Of a DNA stretch of 64,000 nucleotides, positions 34,771 through 46,260 are shown in pieces; position 1 is the stretch's first letter, and the number at the start of each line of letters is the position of its first letter. Source of the stretch: Taiwanofungus camphoratus (lineage: Eukaryota > Basidiomycota > Agaricomycetes > Polyporales > Taiwanofungaceae); the NCBI GenBank assembly GCA_003999685.1, contig CP021220.1, forward strand, positions 3,906,001-3,970,000, given 5' to 3'. The position numbers were made by a program, and so were the translations under genes. The notes below the pieces were generated by a model that did not search any database, had not been told where the DNA came from, and saw only the letters and a program-made list of their open reading frames with translations.

Positions 34771-35266
34771 TCAGAGTCCCACCCCTCGTCCAGCAGGCTG
34801 TCCAATTCTCCCTCCACCGCCAACTGCGTTCCAGTTCTTGGCATTGTGGAGGTCTTTGCGCGGTCTGTTCTGCTCGGCTTTCCTGTACAGGCTCTCCTGA
34901 AGCCTGCGCTCGTGTTCTTCACCGCCGTTGCCTTTCTTCTTTTCTTTCTTAGGTGCTTCATCTTCATGCGGCGGTGCCTGCTCTCCTGGAGCTGCAGGAC
35001 GCGGGTAGTCCATCGCTTCCTCTCCTGTAGGACTGGCGGGGTTAGAGCTTATTAAAAAAAAGACATCAAGACATGAGGATAGAGGATGAGCGCGCAACCA
35101 CGGAACGCCACTCACGCAGGGGGATGGGGTTTGGGCCTAGAGCTGATGGAGAGACGACGCCCGCCCACTTTTACTGCAAGAGGCACAGTCACACGACTGG
35201 TATTGTGAATGTCGAGAAAGATATGAACTCACCTGCCGGGGGATGCTGAGCGACAGTGTCCGTCAT
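34771..35266 (-). CDS. Small DAP-like (death-associated protein family) protein
   Basis: Three exons join to about 121 residues. The N-terminus MTDTVAQHPPAVKVGGRRLS resembles the HPPAVKAGGMR signature of the DAP/DAPL1 family. A Pro-rich linker, a Lys/Glu-rich charged region (APKKEKKKGNGGEEHERR), then RPRKDLHNAKNWNAVGGGGR and a Gly-rich end follow. No membrane segment, no cysteine. In vertebrates, Dap1b/Dapl1 sits in the exit tunnel of stored ribosomes; a similar role here is only an inference. The first intron splits the signature (HPPA / VKVGG). The ATG at 35266 directly precedes it. It is convergent with eL28 at 280 bp. The family match rests on a short motif, so it is tentative. Confidence 0.6.
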
Positions 35267-35500
35267 TTAGAGAGTCGGTGAGAAGGCGATGAGGAAGTCG
35301 TCGGTTGGAAATTAGGGGAGATATATAGAGGGCTACTTGACCTGGGCAGCTGACCAGGCCCAACTAGCACCCACTGCTGCGAATGGAAGGGAGCTTCTTA
35401 GTTACTCCATATAGACTCCCATCCGTACTACCATCATTCACGCTTGTGGCGCGCGTCTTGACAACATGACCGCCTGACTTCGTGAATCTATGCGTCCAGC

Positions 35501-36380
35501 ATGCTCAAGTTCACTTTGGCGGCTTTGTTCCTTGGTCTTTACTTAGGGATCTATGTCCCCGCTGTTGTTGGAAATACTGAGATCGTAAATTTCGATGCTG
35601 TGGAAGGCCATGATGTGATCTTGTCGCCCACCATTCAATGGCAAGCAACTTCATGAACATTACGTATGTTGCCCATGGCTTAAGTACAGCTTTGCCCTTG
35701 CAGGCCCGTACTACGGTATGGGGAAGCAGAAAGGCTGCTGCAGCTGCAACCTGCACGACTCGGGACATCGTTGGAAGATGTTTGCGGACATTCACGAAAT
35801 ATTCTTGCACCAAGTTCTTGCGCACACGAGCTCTGGTTCATTTTGGACCTCGACAGCCCTGAATGGATACAATACTCCAAGTTTACTCTCCGGATATCGT
35901 GGCCAGCATCAGTGCGTACTGAGACGAGGCATCTAAAATCCAGTACAGTGCTCATGCTCGTGTGCTTAGTCTCCTGCGGATTTCTCCATCCAGATATATT
36001 CACCTGAGTCTCTAGTGAAATTCATTGATCATTCCAACTCCGATCTCAGCAATAAAATAGTCCTTCCCTCCAGAACACGCCGACAATTTGCGCGGATTCG
36101 TGTGGTAGACACAGGCGTCCGCACACCCGCTGTGGTTGCGTCTGCATTATATCCACAGGCCAACGCTGTGGAACCTGTACCCTTTAACCTGCTTCTTGAG
36201 CCACTCTATTTTGGTGTCCTCCCTGCCTCTGTTGCCCCCATCGTATTGTTCTTGATACCAGTGATATTATTCGCCGGTCTAGTACTTGCGCCATTCGTCA
36301 ACCGTCATCTCCGTGCCATAGCTCAGGAGGCGCGATCAGAAATCACAGCAGCCAGCGTGCTACCACAGAAAGAAGAGTAG
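35501..36380 (+). CDS. Type I membrane protein of unknown function
   Basis: Three exons (35501-35640, 35704-35911, 35970-36380) give 252 residues. A signal peptide (MLKFTLAALFLGLYLGIYVP) is followed by a luminal domain with two cysteines (DVCGH, SSCAH), an immunoglobulin-like beta pattern (ELWFILDLDSPEWIQYSKFT, LRISWP, FSIQIYSP), and one C-terminal membrane segment (SVAPIVLFLIPVILFAGLVL). A short cytosolic tail ends QKEE. The first intron is read as GC-AG, because every GT donor nearby leads into a stop. I could not name the family; the layout would fit an ER/secretory-pathway subunit. All three exons are open and joined in frame. Confidence 0.6.
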
Positions 36381-36624
36381 TAATTGGTACGTACACATAT
36401 CTCGAGAAACTGGTTATCGGCAGTCTCACAGGTACTCGGGCTGCAGCAATCGTGCTGATGCATGCATCATATGGAATTATCGCGAGCCTCGTACGAAGGA
36501 AGTACCATACCCATATACCTAGTCTGCGGTCTCGTCTTAAGTCGAGAATCATCCGACAGACGATTGTACAATAAGTCAAAAGCAGCTAACGAGTCTTCTA
36601 CGCAATCACAATAAAGTCACAATC

Positions 36625-39325
36625 TCAGGCAACGTTGTCTAGCTCAGTCAAGTGCACAGCGCCCAACCATGCCAAGACAATCTCAACCCGAGGCCCGTGC
36701 AATGGTATATTGATGTTGAGTGGCTTCTTCTTGCCTTTGGCCTTCGCCACGGCTTTCTCTGCAGCAACTCTCTCCGCTTTCTCGCGTTGTCTTGTGACGA
36801 CGGGCGCGAGCAAAATTCTCGCGCAGTCTAACGCTTCCACAAGGTCGATACGACCCGCGCCGCTGGAGGGCGTCTCGCGCCCGGATGGCGAGGGCGAAAT
36901 ATGGATCGTGGTGCTCGAGCTGGACCCGTTTATGCCCAGAGTTAATGCCGTCATGGAGGACGCAAGGCGGTCAGAATCTGGTGATGGTGGCGTTGGCACA
37001 CGGTCGACCTCCTTCGCTTTGGGAGACCTCGGTGGTGCCTCAATCGCGAGCTTTGAGTTGGCGCGGCTGAGTGAGTGTGGCTGAATGCCATTGCGCCATC
37101 CGCCCGCAAGGCGCTCGAGGATCTCTACAAACTCAGCCTGGGCCATGGAGCGCGGGGGAAGGAAAATGGGGTAGCCTTCAAGCCCGTCGACGACTGCAGC
37201 GGTGCGTCCGAACGCTGGAAGGAGCGCGGGGAAGTCACCGAGCATGAGGTGGCAGAGGAGGATGCTGAAGTGCGACTCGACGAGCAGCGGGTGGTACGTC
37301 GTGAACATCGCAGGCGCGTCGGAGAGCGGTGGCGACGAAGTGTGGTTTCCGGGCCGCAGCGACTCGGTGATGTGGAACGCGCGCTCGATGCGCTGCGCGA
37401 GGTCGCCATACGTTTCCGGGATACCTTCCAGCGTGTCGAAATGCGCGAGGAACTTATCGTGATCGCGCATGCTCTTCTTGACAAGTATCATGATCTGTTC
37501 ACGGAAGTTCTCGTCCGCTAACACCTGCTTGTACGCCTGCAGCTTTGCGCTGTCTTTCGTTCCCAATGGCCCATCCGGATTCCCAATTTCAACTCCCCCG
37601 TATCTCCCGTTCTCGATGTAGCACAAGCGTAACTCTGCCCCGTCTGAGGAAGGTACCTTGTGAATACCTTCAAGCTTCAAGATCGCATCCTCGACGAGGA
37701 AGATAGCATGTTGTAAGTATGCAGCTGCGCGCAAGAAGAGACATTGAGGCTCAATAGGCTCCGGTGCGTCTGGCAAGACGGACGGATGGAGGAGAAGCGG
37801 CTCCCCATCCGGACCGTCGATCGTAGGAGTATCTACTGATGCATTGGCGCTCGTCCCGTTCGGCGGGGCCTGCCCGTTCGTCTTGCTCCCGCCTGCTTTA
37901 CCCTTCTTCTTATGGCCTTTTCCTCGCTGCTTCTCGTTAGGTAGATTGTTGTGATGTGCGAGTTTCGCTCTACGCAAGGCGCGGGCCTCCTTGATAGCAT
38001 GTGTGAAGTCCTTGACTGCGAACGCATATTCGTCACGGAAGCAATGTACTATACCGCGCGTCCGGTAAAATTCGAGGCGATGCGGCTGTGCTACTATAAG
38101 CTCATCCAGCACCTGTGTGGTTGTAGATTCGGCCAATTGCCTGACAGAAAACAATTAGATGGGAAAACGGAGAGCGTTTCTTGACTCACCGAGAAGGAAT
38201 CTTTTCATGGAAAAAATGTACGTATCGAGCGTCAATGTCGCTAGGGTCTAAAGCAGAGACCAGATTGGACCGAGAATAACATACGAATGACTCAATTAAA
38301 ACTCACCGGTTCTGAGTACACGCTCCGCGATATCGTCAAACACGCTCCCGCCCTGCATTATCATCACGCTCGACGCGATCTCGTCCGTCCTATATGCAGC
38401 TGCCAACTTCTGCACGGCAAGCGCCCTCAGCCGATGCACGCGCATCGCGGACATCGCAACGTTCCTTCCTCCTCCCCCGCTGTCTCCAAGCGGGTTAATT
38501 CCTAGGGAGTGGGCAGTCGCCCACGGACTGTTGTTCATTCCCGGGGCCGAACCGCGCATCGAGTTCAGGGCAGCAGCAGACAGCCCAGAGCTCGCGCGCA
38601 CGGAGAGCTCCGAGGCCTCGTCGATAAGCCGCCGGATGTTCGTGACGGAGCGGAAGACGCCTGGGTCAATGGGCGGAGGTGTGGCCTTTCCAGGCTTGGG
38701 TGTAGGGAAGGCTGGCGGCGGAGGCAGGCTGGCAAATGTACCGCGCGGAGAATCGGGTGGGGAGTGGTCGCCCAAGCTTGCGAAGCCGCGATCGCGCGGC
38801 TTCTGTGCACCGGTGCTAGACGGGGAAGAGGGAAGCGGGGGAAGGCGCTGCTCAGCTGCTGAAAGCGTGGCTGGGTCCAGATTAAGAACCAGGAGAGATT
38901 CGAGTAGCTCGAGTGGTAGCTGTAGCCAAGGCCCCTAAAACAGCGTCAGATGGAGTGCAGGAATGGACGAAAGCAATAGATTGACTGACGTGATAGGAGC
39001 TGATGTACCGCCAATGCTTATTCCTGCTGATGCACAAGACTGGCGGACGCTCATCTTCAATTGGTTCGTCAGGCTTTCCAGCACTACTAGGGCTGGTAGG
39101 TTCCTTGGCCTTGTTAGACTTCTTGCTCTTTTTCTTTTTTTTCTTCTTCTGCGCGTTCAGCTGTTCACCTGACCCAGCATCCTCGGCAACTTGAACGGGA
39201 GACGAAGATCTCGAGGAATGAGTCGAAGGAGGTGTCGGAGGCATGTCAACCATCGAAGGATTCAATTTCTCCGCGGGTACCTCTGCAGGTATATCAAGTG
39301 GTGGGCACCGTACTGTGACAGACAT
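36625..39325 (-). CDS. Conserved fungal protein with TPR-like region, unknown function
   Basis: Four main exons, about 860 residues. The N-terminus is Ser/Pro-rich with a run of lysines (NAQ then nine-odd K residues), followed by the strongly conserved-looking block PPVLCISRNKHWRYISSYH, joined by an intron to GPWLQLPLELLESLLVLNLD. Then comes a Pro/Ser linker, a region with LRALAVQKLAAAYRTDEIAS, a short exon (DPSDIDARYVHFFHEKIPSR), and a TPR-like helix pair (PHRLEFYRTRGIVHCFRDEY, then FAVKDFTHAIKEARALRRAK). The final third has further helical repeats (CLFLRAAAYLQHAIFLVEDA) and ends in a basic stretch, LGAVHLTELDNVA. No membrane segment. Probably a scaffold; no function can be assigned. Confidence 0.72.
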
Positions 39326-40026
39326 ATTAAAAATAAGAAAGCCAGAAGGAACATTCAGAGGCTATATAACGCCTTGAACTTGGATGCGATGCAGATAGTA
39401 GACGCTGGTGTTCTGGTGTTGTATAGCTCCTAGTAAGCGTGGGAACACAAGCCCTACGCGAACTGCAGATCTCTCCAGTCTTTCCAGCTTTTGCAAAAGT
39501 GGGTTCGCGGAGACCAACTTCCAGAAATGTTCATGAAGTCAAAAAGCTTGACAATTCAAAAATGTTGTGAGGCACACTGCACATGTTGCAGTATGTCGGC
39601 AGTTCGCTGAATTCTCTCTGACCACGACAGACCTTGGAAACTCTCAGGACCACCTGCAGGAGTGCCTTCATTTCGTTTTCACTGGTTGCGGACGAGTTAC
39701 AGCAGACGCTCGATAGGCCTGCATTGTTCTCGGGTTCTTAGCCACATCTTAGCACAGCAGAAGATGATGAGGACGGCCATTTTGGGCAGCAGAACGCACA
39801 ACCTGTGCTATAAGGTCTTGTTCGGGTGTTGAGCACGGCGTGATCATTGCAGATGCAGCCAGCGTCTTTCGGTGCTCGGAGCACGTTGCATTCGACGAGA
39901 GAAGGTACAGTGTTTTCGATTGTCGCATTGGTCAGTTGACGGACAGCCCTGCAGTAGGTGGCTCGTCGAGCCTCCGAGTACAGGAACTAAGGTGAGTTTA
40001 CTCCCGGTCTTTTTGAAGAAAAAAGT
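39326..40026. other. Intergenic
   Basis: No gene, RNA or repeat recognised. The right part carries the 3' flank of the DUF3140 gene. Confidence 0.55.
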
Positions 40027-40991
40027 TCAAGCTGATGTCTCCTCTTCTGCGTCTTTTTCCACGGCCTTTTGGGACGCCCCAACAGTCTTCGATTTTTTCC
40101 GCGGTCGTTCTGCTCCCTCCTCGCTGGTTCCGCTGCTAGTATCGTCGCCAGTGTCTTCTTCGGCGGACGCTACAGGACCTTCTGTTCCATCGTTTTCGTC
40201 ATCGTCTTTGTCATCGCTCTTACGCGTGAGTTTGCGTTTAGGGCGTCCGCTGCGAGCCGTCTTGGACTCGTTGGCGGCCGAGTCCACGTTTTTCTTCTTG
40301 GACGACTTATCATCATTTTTTGTGCTGGTCTCATCGTCCTTCGCATGCTCCTTTTTGGATGCTGGACTACCGTCGCCGAGCGTCTTCATCGGATCCTGAC
40401 AAGCGGAAAGTCAGAAAACCACAGGATACGTCTCCTTGTGGTCATAGAGAAATGTAAGGAAGTCGTGGAGCTTACATGGCCCCAGTTCTTCATGCTGGAT
40501 AAGAAATCCATATCCTGAGTCCTGAGCGCTGAGCACTTGGAATGCGTAGCCCACTGACCTGATGGTGCTCTTCGTGTGCTCTAGCTCCTCTTTGGTCTTG
40601 GTGTCTTTCAGGTGGTCTTCCTGCGCCATGTGCCGACCATTGTATCTACCCTCAGGCTCATGCTTGAGTGCGTACGGCACGTAAGGCAAAGAAGACTTAC
40701 GCAACAACTTTTCGCATATGCTCGATATCGTCCTAACAGATGAGAATGTACGCGTTTCAGCATTCTAAGCGGCTCCATTGAAAACGGTTGCAGTCTCGCC
40801 TCCTCGTACTTCTCCGGGTCCTTACCCGGATTCCTCTTCAATATCTCAATGATCTTGTGCCCGCTGTCTACTCCGACCCCGGTGCCCGCCTTCTTGCTCT
40901 CTGGGTTGTCAAGCCACTTTTGCAGCTCCTCGGCGGTCATGTTGACCTGTTCGTTGAACTGGGCGATAACATCTTCCTTTGACTTGACCAT
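40027..40991 (-). CDS. DUF3140 family protein
   Basis: Small hydrophilic protein of a family found in bacteria and fungi, function unknown. Exon 1 (40991-40800) encodes MVKSKEDVIAQFNEQVNMTA, EELQKWLDNPES, and SGHKIIEILKRNP. Exon 2 (40732-40701) encodes DDIEHMRKVVA. Exon 3 has RHMAQEDHL and HTKSTI. A small exon gives MKNWGHDP. The last exon is a Lys/Ser/Glu-rich, probably disordered, nuclear-type tail. The domain covers roughly residues 1-115 and matches the family layout (S-G-x-K-I-I-E-I-L, H-M-R-K-V-V, K-N-W-G-H-D). The first intron is GC-AG (40799-40733). The tail, with SGRPKRKLTRK, may bind nucleic acid (inferred). Confidence 0.82.
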
Positions 40992-41537
40992 GGGAGTGAA
41001 ATGTACGTGGGTTCTGGCCGACAGTCGCGGTTGGCTAGTTTCATCCTACGATATATCTTCACTCTAGGTGCCACTTGACAAGAACGGAGCTTGAGGATCA
41101 TTGCACGAAATTGACCTTTCTGATAATGACCGAGGTTGCCTTGACAGGCCGTACTCTTATATCTGACGTTGATCTAATCCGCAAAATTCATTTCGATTCA
41201 CCGTGAATGTAATTAGTGTCCATGCTCTTATTGAACATTAGGACGGAGTAGGCTACTACGACGCAATTGCAGTCCAGGGTTCGCAGGAGAAGCATATGCA
41301 TGTACACGTGGTCATATACAAGGTCGTGAATGCAAAGTCTTATCTTCAATCACACGAATAAGGCGCAAAAAACTGCCGTGGGGTCAATGTAAGAGTAGAA
41401 AGTGAGAGTAAGAGTATAAAGTCCAGTGGCAGATAAACAAGGCGTACGGCTCGGAAAGGAAAATCGTTACGGTAGTTCAGGGCCTGCATGGAAGGTCCGC
41501 GGAATAAACATCATAGGTAAGATCGCACACGGAGAAC
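40992..41537. other. Intergenic
   Basis: Promoter side of the DUF3140 gene and 3' flank of the chitin synthase. Nothing else is seen. Confidence 0.55.
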
Positions 41538-44500
41538 TTAATAGCCGTGGCCTTGCTGAGGTGGAGCAGCACCGGGCGGGAGGTTCATGTACGTCGAAGG
41601 GGACGTCCGCGAGTACCGGTTCTGCGGCGGCGCCTGCGATGTCGTGCGCCGACCGGTCTGCCTTGAGACTCTCCGCACACCGCCTGGTCCAGGTACGGGC
41701 CCATTGTCAGCCAAACTGACGCCTCTCGACCTAGCTGGGGCTGCTGACGGCGGAGGCAGAGGTGGGATGATCATCTCCTCCGGCTCGTTGGACACGAAAG
41801 GCACATGCGGCTCTTCATACCTTGTTGTCTGCTGATAGCCATACGGGTTATAAGTCTCGCCAGGATACTGGCTAGCCGTGGTTGACTGCCGGAGGACGCC
41901 ACTATTCGCACCCGCGGTACGGGATACACGCGCTTCGAAGGCACCTGGCTGTTGAGAATAAGACTGCTGAGGGTGTGGTTGCTGGCTGTACTGTTGCTGC
42001 GCGTATGACTGCTGAGAAAACGGCGAGCCGTCATAGTCATCCTGATAATCCTGGGGAGGACTGGAGACAAGCCGCTGTTGCGAGCCGATGTCGGAAGTAT
42101 AGCCTCCTTCTTCGCTCGACCGAGATAGGCCAGACGTTGAAACAGATGCTGTCGTAGATCCTGCAGGACGGTTGTTGACGGACAAAGGAGCAGGCAACAT
42201 GAGCAGTTGATTGCTGTCTTTCCTTGGACGAGGGGGAGGTATGCTACCGGCTGATTCGTACGTCTCTTGATCGAACTGTTGAGCAGTATGTTGTTGGTAA
42301 GTGTCAACAGTTGAGATCAATGAGTGTCGGTTGCTCTCAGCCCTGTGTCAAAACAAATATTAGTAATATGCATTTTCAACTTTTTGCTGGGTGAATCACC
42401 TCTTCGGAGAATTCGAACGGTAGTCAAAGACCGTGGAATCGCGTGACTGTGTGCCATTCTTCCAGCGTCTCTCGCGTTCGAACTCGGCCCATCGCTTCAT
42501 CACGATGTGAGACGAATCGAACTCTCCTTCCTTGTCGCCGTGATTAGCGCCCTTGTCACCACCAGCAACCCGACGCGTCTGACCCCATGAGAAATCATCG
42601 AAGTGCCAAAATGCATAGGCTGGCAGGACACCGTTCCAGATCGGTAAAGATAGCAGATACACGATCATCCAGCCAACATACGCCACCTTGAACGATGTCA
42701 CAACAATAAGCACACCTGGCAGACCTAGAACAATGGCAAGCAGGATAAGAGGAATTGTCGTGTTTGGTCCGCCAGGAATGATCGATTCGATGATGAGATA
42801 CAGGGTGAACGAGATGGCAGCGGGGAGAACAAGCGTCCCGACAAGTTCCATGCCGACGACGAACTGCATAGAGAAACAGAAGGTACCGCACATGTCGCGG
42901 ACCAGAAGAAGTTCCGCAAGATTGTGCACTGTAGAGTTGATCCAGCGACGGCGCTGTGACAAGAGTACCCTAAAAGTGTCGGGTACAACGGTCTTGCAAA
43001 CAGCCTGAGGACAAAAGATGTTCTTGCGTTTCGGGAACGTCTTCAAAAGCAAAGTGGTGAGATATCGATCTTCTCCCAGGAGTAGCAAGTTCTTCTTGTG
43101 CAAGGTATCGACAACGTTCTCCGAGTAATGCTCCACAATATCCGGGTTCGCTAGGATCGGGACCCAGTATCCAGACTCGCCTTTGGGTGTTTTGATGCGA
43201 TACATACTGAAACACCCAGGTAAACAAGTAACACCACCGAACACGGACTCAAAGGCCTTCGTCATATGGTGAGAGATATAGTATTCGAAGACTACCACGA
43301 AAACAGTCAGTGTGATACACGACATCCAGAAAAGAGTGAAATGACCTTGTATCATGGTGACCCAAGTCTCAGCCTTGTTTGCGATCTTCGTCTCACCGCA
43401 AATGCCCATAACCTCGTAGTCGTGGACCATGCACGAAACCATCCTGCTCAGCGAGTCCGGGAAGACCTTCGTGTCCGCATCAACGCATAGTACCATCTCG
43501 TACCGGTCCGGACTGATACCCGTCACGCGCCACATGGAATTGAAGAACTCATACTCGAACGTCGTCATCCGCTCGTCGAACATGACTTTCTGCATGAAGC
43601 CCATAAGGACAATCTGCGAGTCGCGCTTTCCACGATTTCCGGGCTTCGGATCGTTCTGCTCGAGCGGATTACCACACTTCGCGACCAGCACGATCGGCAC
43701 ACGCTGCTGCTTTGACCGCTCGATTGTGGCGTCGTCATAATCATAGAAACCCGCATACACTTTGGCCATATTGTGTCGTTTGTGACCATCCGCGATCGCA
43801 ACATAAGAGTGTGCCTCAACCTCGTGGGGAGGAATGATGAACTCTTTCATCATGGTCAGACAGATCTCCGGCGTCGTCATTGTATTTCCTGCACCCTTAA
43901 CCATACCATCTGCAATGACTAGAATGAGCTTGTGGCTGTTGGGGTAGTCGGTTGTGGCGAGTGAGTCGAGCGTTGTGCGCAGACCTTCCACAGACTCGGA
44001 GTAAGCAGTGACAAGACACAACGTGTGCGCGAGCGGGTAGTTGAAGGGCTCATAGTCAGGAGGGGGCTGTGGGACGACATTGTGCAGAGGGAAGGGACAC
44101 GGGTTGTCAGCGAAGAGACCACGTGTGCCGTCAACAAGAGATGTCGAACTCCTCGACTGGCGATAAGCTGGGGTATCAGGTGGCGAAAGCTTCGATATAC
44201 TCTTCCTGCTTGACGAGCCATACATGCTCATAGCGGCGCCCCTCTTGTAGGGCATGGGCTCCAGCATACCATAAGCAGTAGACGATCGCAAGCCCATATT
44301 GCTCTTGGGCAAATTATCTGCGGGTGTGAACCTGGACGTGCTCGGAAGGAACGTAGGCCGTTTTGTGCCCTTTGCGACGCCATTTTTATACACATTTGGA
44401 CGGTACTCGCTGGGAGCTGGCCGGTAAATATCGTTCGTCCAGTTCTCAATCTCTAGCATGCGCTGCCGCCGCTGCTCGTACGTCTCCTTACCAAAGTTGC

Positions 44501-46260
44501 CGAGCCTCCAGGAGAAAAACCATGCAAACAGCACCGCGATCGCGAATCGGATGGCCACGACGCCGACAATGAAAATCAACGAGACATACAGGACGATGTC
44601 TGACGCGATGCATCCAATCGTCTTCGTGTCGATGAAGCCAACGGTAATGATGTCCTGTAAACATCGCCCAAGGTCGCGCGCGTTCAAACGCTGGAACAAC
44701 ATAGTCAGATCTTTCCCATTGTAAGTTCCATTTGCGTGCATCAACTCGTCGAACAGCGGAGGATAGTTCACTTGCGACTTGCTCAGCCACTGGAGCAGGT
44801 TCAAATTAATGACATTCCTGTAATTGAATTAACAACGAGCACCAGAAACTCGGTACGTTCAAAACAGACTCACTCCTCATAGAGAGCTAAGTTAGTGTTC
44901 GCAGCAGTCAGGTTGCCCCACGAGTAATACACTTGACCCATTGGCTTCATCGTGGCTAGCTGCGACCTCGCCTGAGAGGATGTATGACAAGTCGTATCAC
45001 TTCCATAGTTTGTCAGGTTGACTCCAGAGGTACCATACTGGTTAAAAACGTTGCAGGGGAAGTACCACTCCAGATTGTTCCCGCTCCCAGAGATTGTCGA
45101 ATTGCCTGCTTTCGAGATGTAGTTCGAGCAGTACCCATTCGTGTTCTGAAACATAAAGGAGATGTCAGCCCCTGCCACACCCCAATTGCCCACGAAAAGC
45201 GGATTCTGGTGTCCATTGAAGTTCCCCACGACCGGATGGTTGAAATCGGAAAAGTCGTAGTCGTACCCGTGGATGATCACCGATGCGTTCTCGATCGTCC
45301 CTGCAAGATACCGGTTTGGGGGTCTCCCACACACCGTCTCCGTGAAGCCGAACGTGATGAATCCGACGATGGCCATCAGCACGAGAATGATGGCGATGAG
45401 TCCCATCTTTTCACGCCATGCTCGCTGCTGTTCCGGCGTGCGGATGCCTAAGGTTCAAAGGTACAGTCATGACGTGTTTAAGGGATGAATACTACACACA
45501 CAAGACTCACCCAAAAGTGTGAGCAGTGGTGGTGGTACCAGAAAGGTGATAACGTAGCTATAGATGAAGAAAGGATCCTTTGGTCCAGGACCTATGTTGT
45601 CCAAACAACTCCTCGTCTTCTCGGTAGCTACTGGCACTGGCGTCTTCTTCCTGCGAGTTGTGGCTCGCTTAAACAGCGCAAGTCCGGATTCGTTCACGGT
45701 ATCTTCCTCTCGTCCAAGAAGCGACTTGCCTCGCCGCAACGGCGCTCTCTGCGGGACGTTGCCCGTCGCTGCAAGACGCAACGCACAGTGCCCGACGTCC
45801 CCCGTCAGCGCAAGTTTTGTACGACACGCGGTTAACACGTACACGAAGGCATGGCATTTCCCCCTCCCTCGTCCTCCATCTTCGTGGCGTGTGTGCGGTA
45901 GTGCCATAGTCGATGGCCCGGCTCGATCTTCTCGCGCTCCGGCCTCACGAGGCTCTTCTTTCTGCCCACTCTTCCGTCGTCATAGCCGCCAGCCTCAGCA
46001 GAGGCAGGGTCGAGCTGCGCGGGTGGCTGGTTGTGGTACGCAGTATACAAACGCTGACGGTTCTGGTCGACGGTATTCTGACGATCACCACGCTCTGTAT
46101 TCTGGAAGGAGATGCCTCTGGGGGTTTCTCCCTGACCGAGTGCTGGCCGATACGGGGTGTACGAGTTATCTGCGTCAGAGGAGGGCGACGAGGAGTAATT
46201 TGGAGAATTCTGCTGCGGTGGACGCGCTGAGCGTGGGGGACGCTGTCCTCGGTAGTCCAT
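41538..46260 (-). CDS. Chitin synthase, class IV (Chs3-like, division 2)
   Basis: Membrane-bound GT2 enzyme that polymerises GlcNAc from UDP-GlcNAc into cell-wall chitin. About five exons. The N-terminus ([17 protein letters not shown]) is disordered, followed by [40 protein letters not shown], then membrane segments around [20 protein letters not shown] and [21 protein letters not shown] luminal domain with N-glycosylation sites precedes the large exon (ends at 42396), which holds the catalytic part: [49 protein letters not shown], and several C-terminal helices. A Gln/Ser/Pro-rich tail closes the protein. The exon 1-2 donor was chosen at TCGT/GTACGT because it restores the conserved MPSSTGN stretch. 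Trafficking to the bud neck or hyphal tip is family knowledge. Confidence 0.92.
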
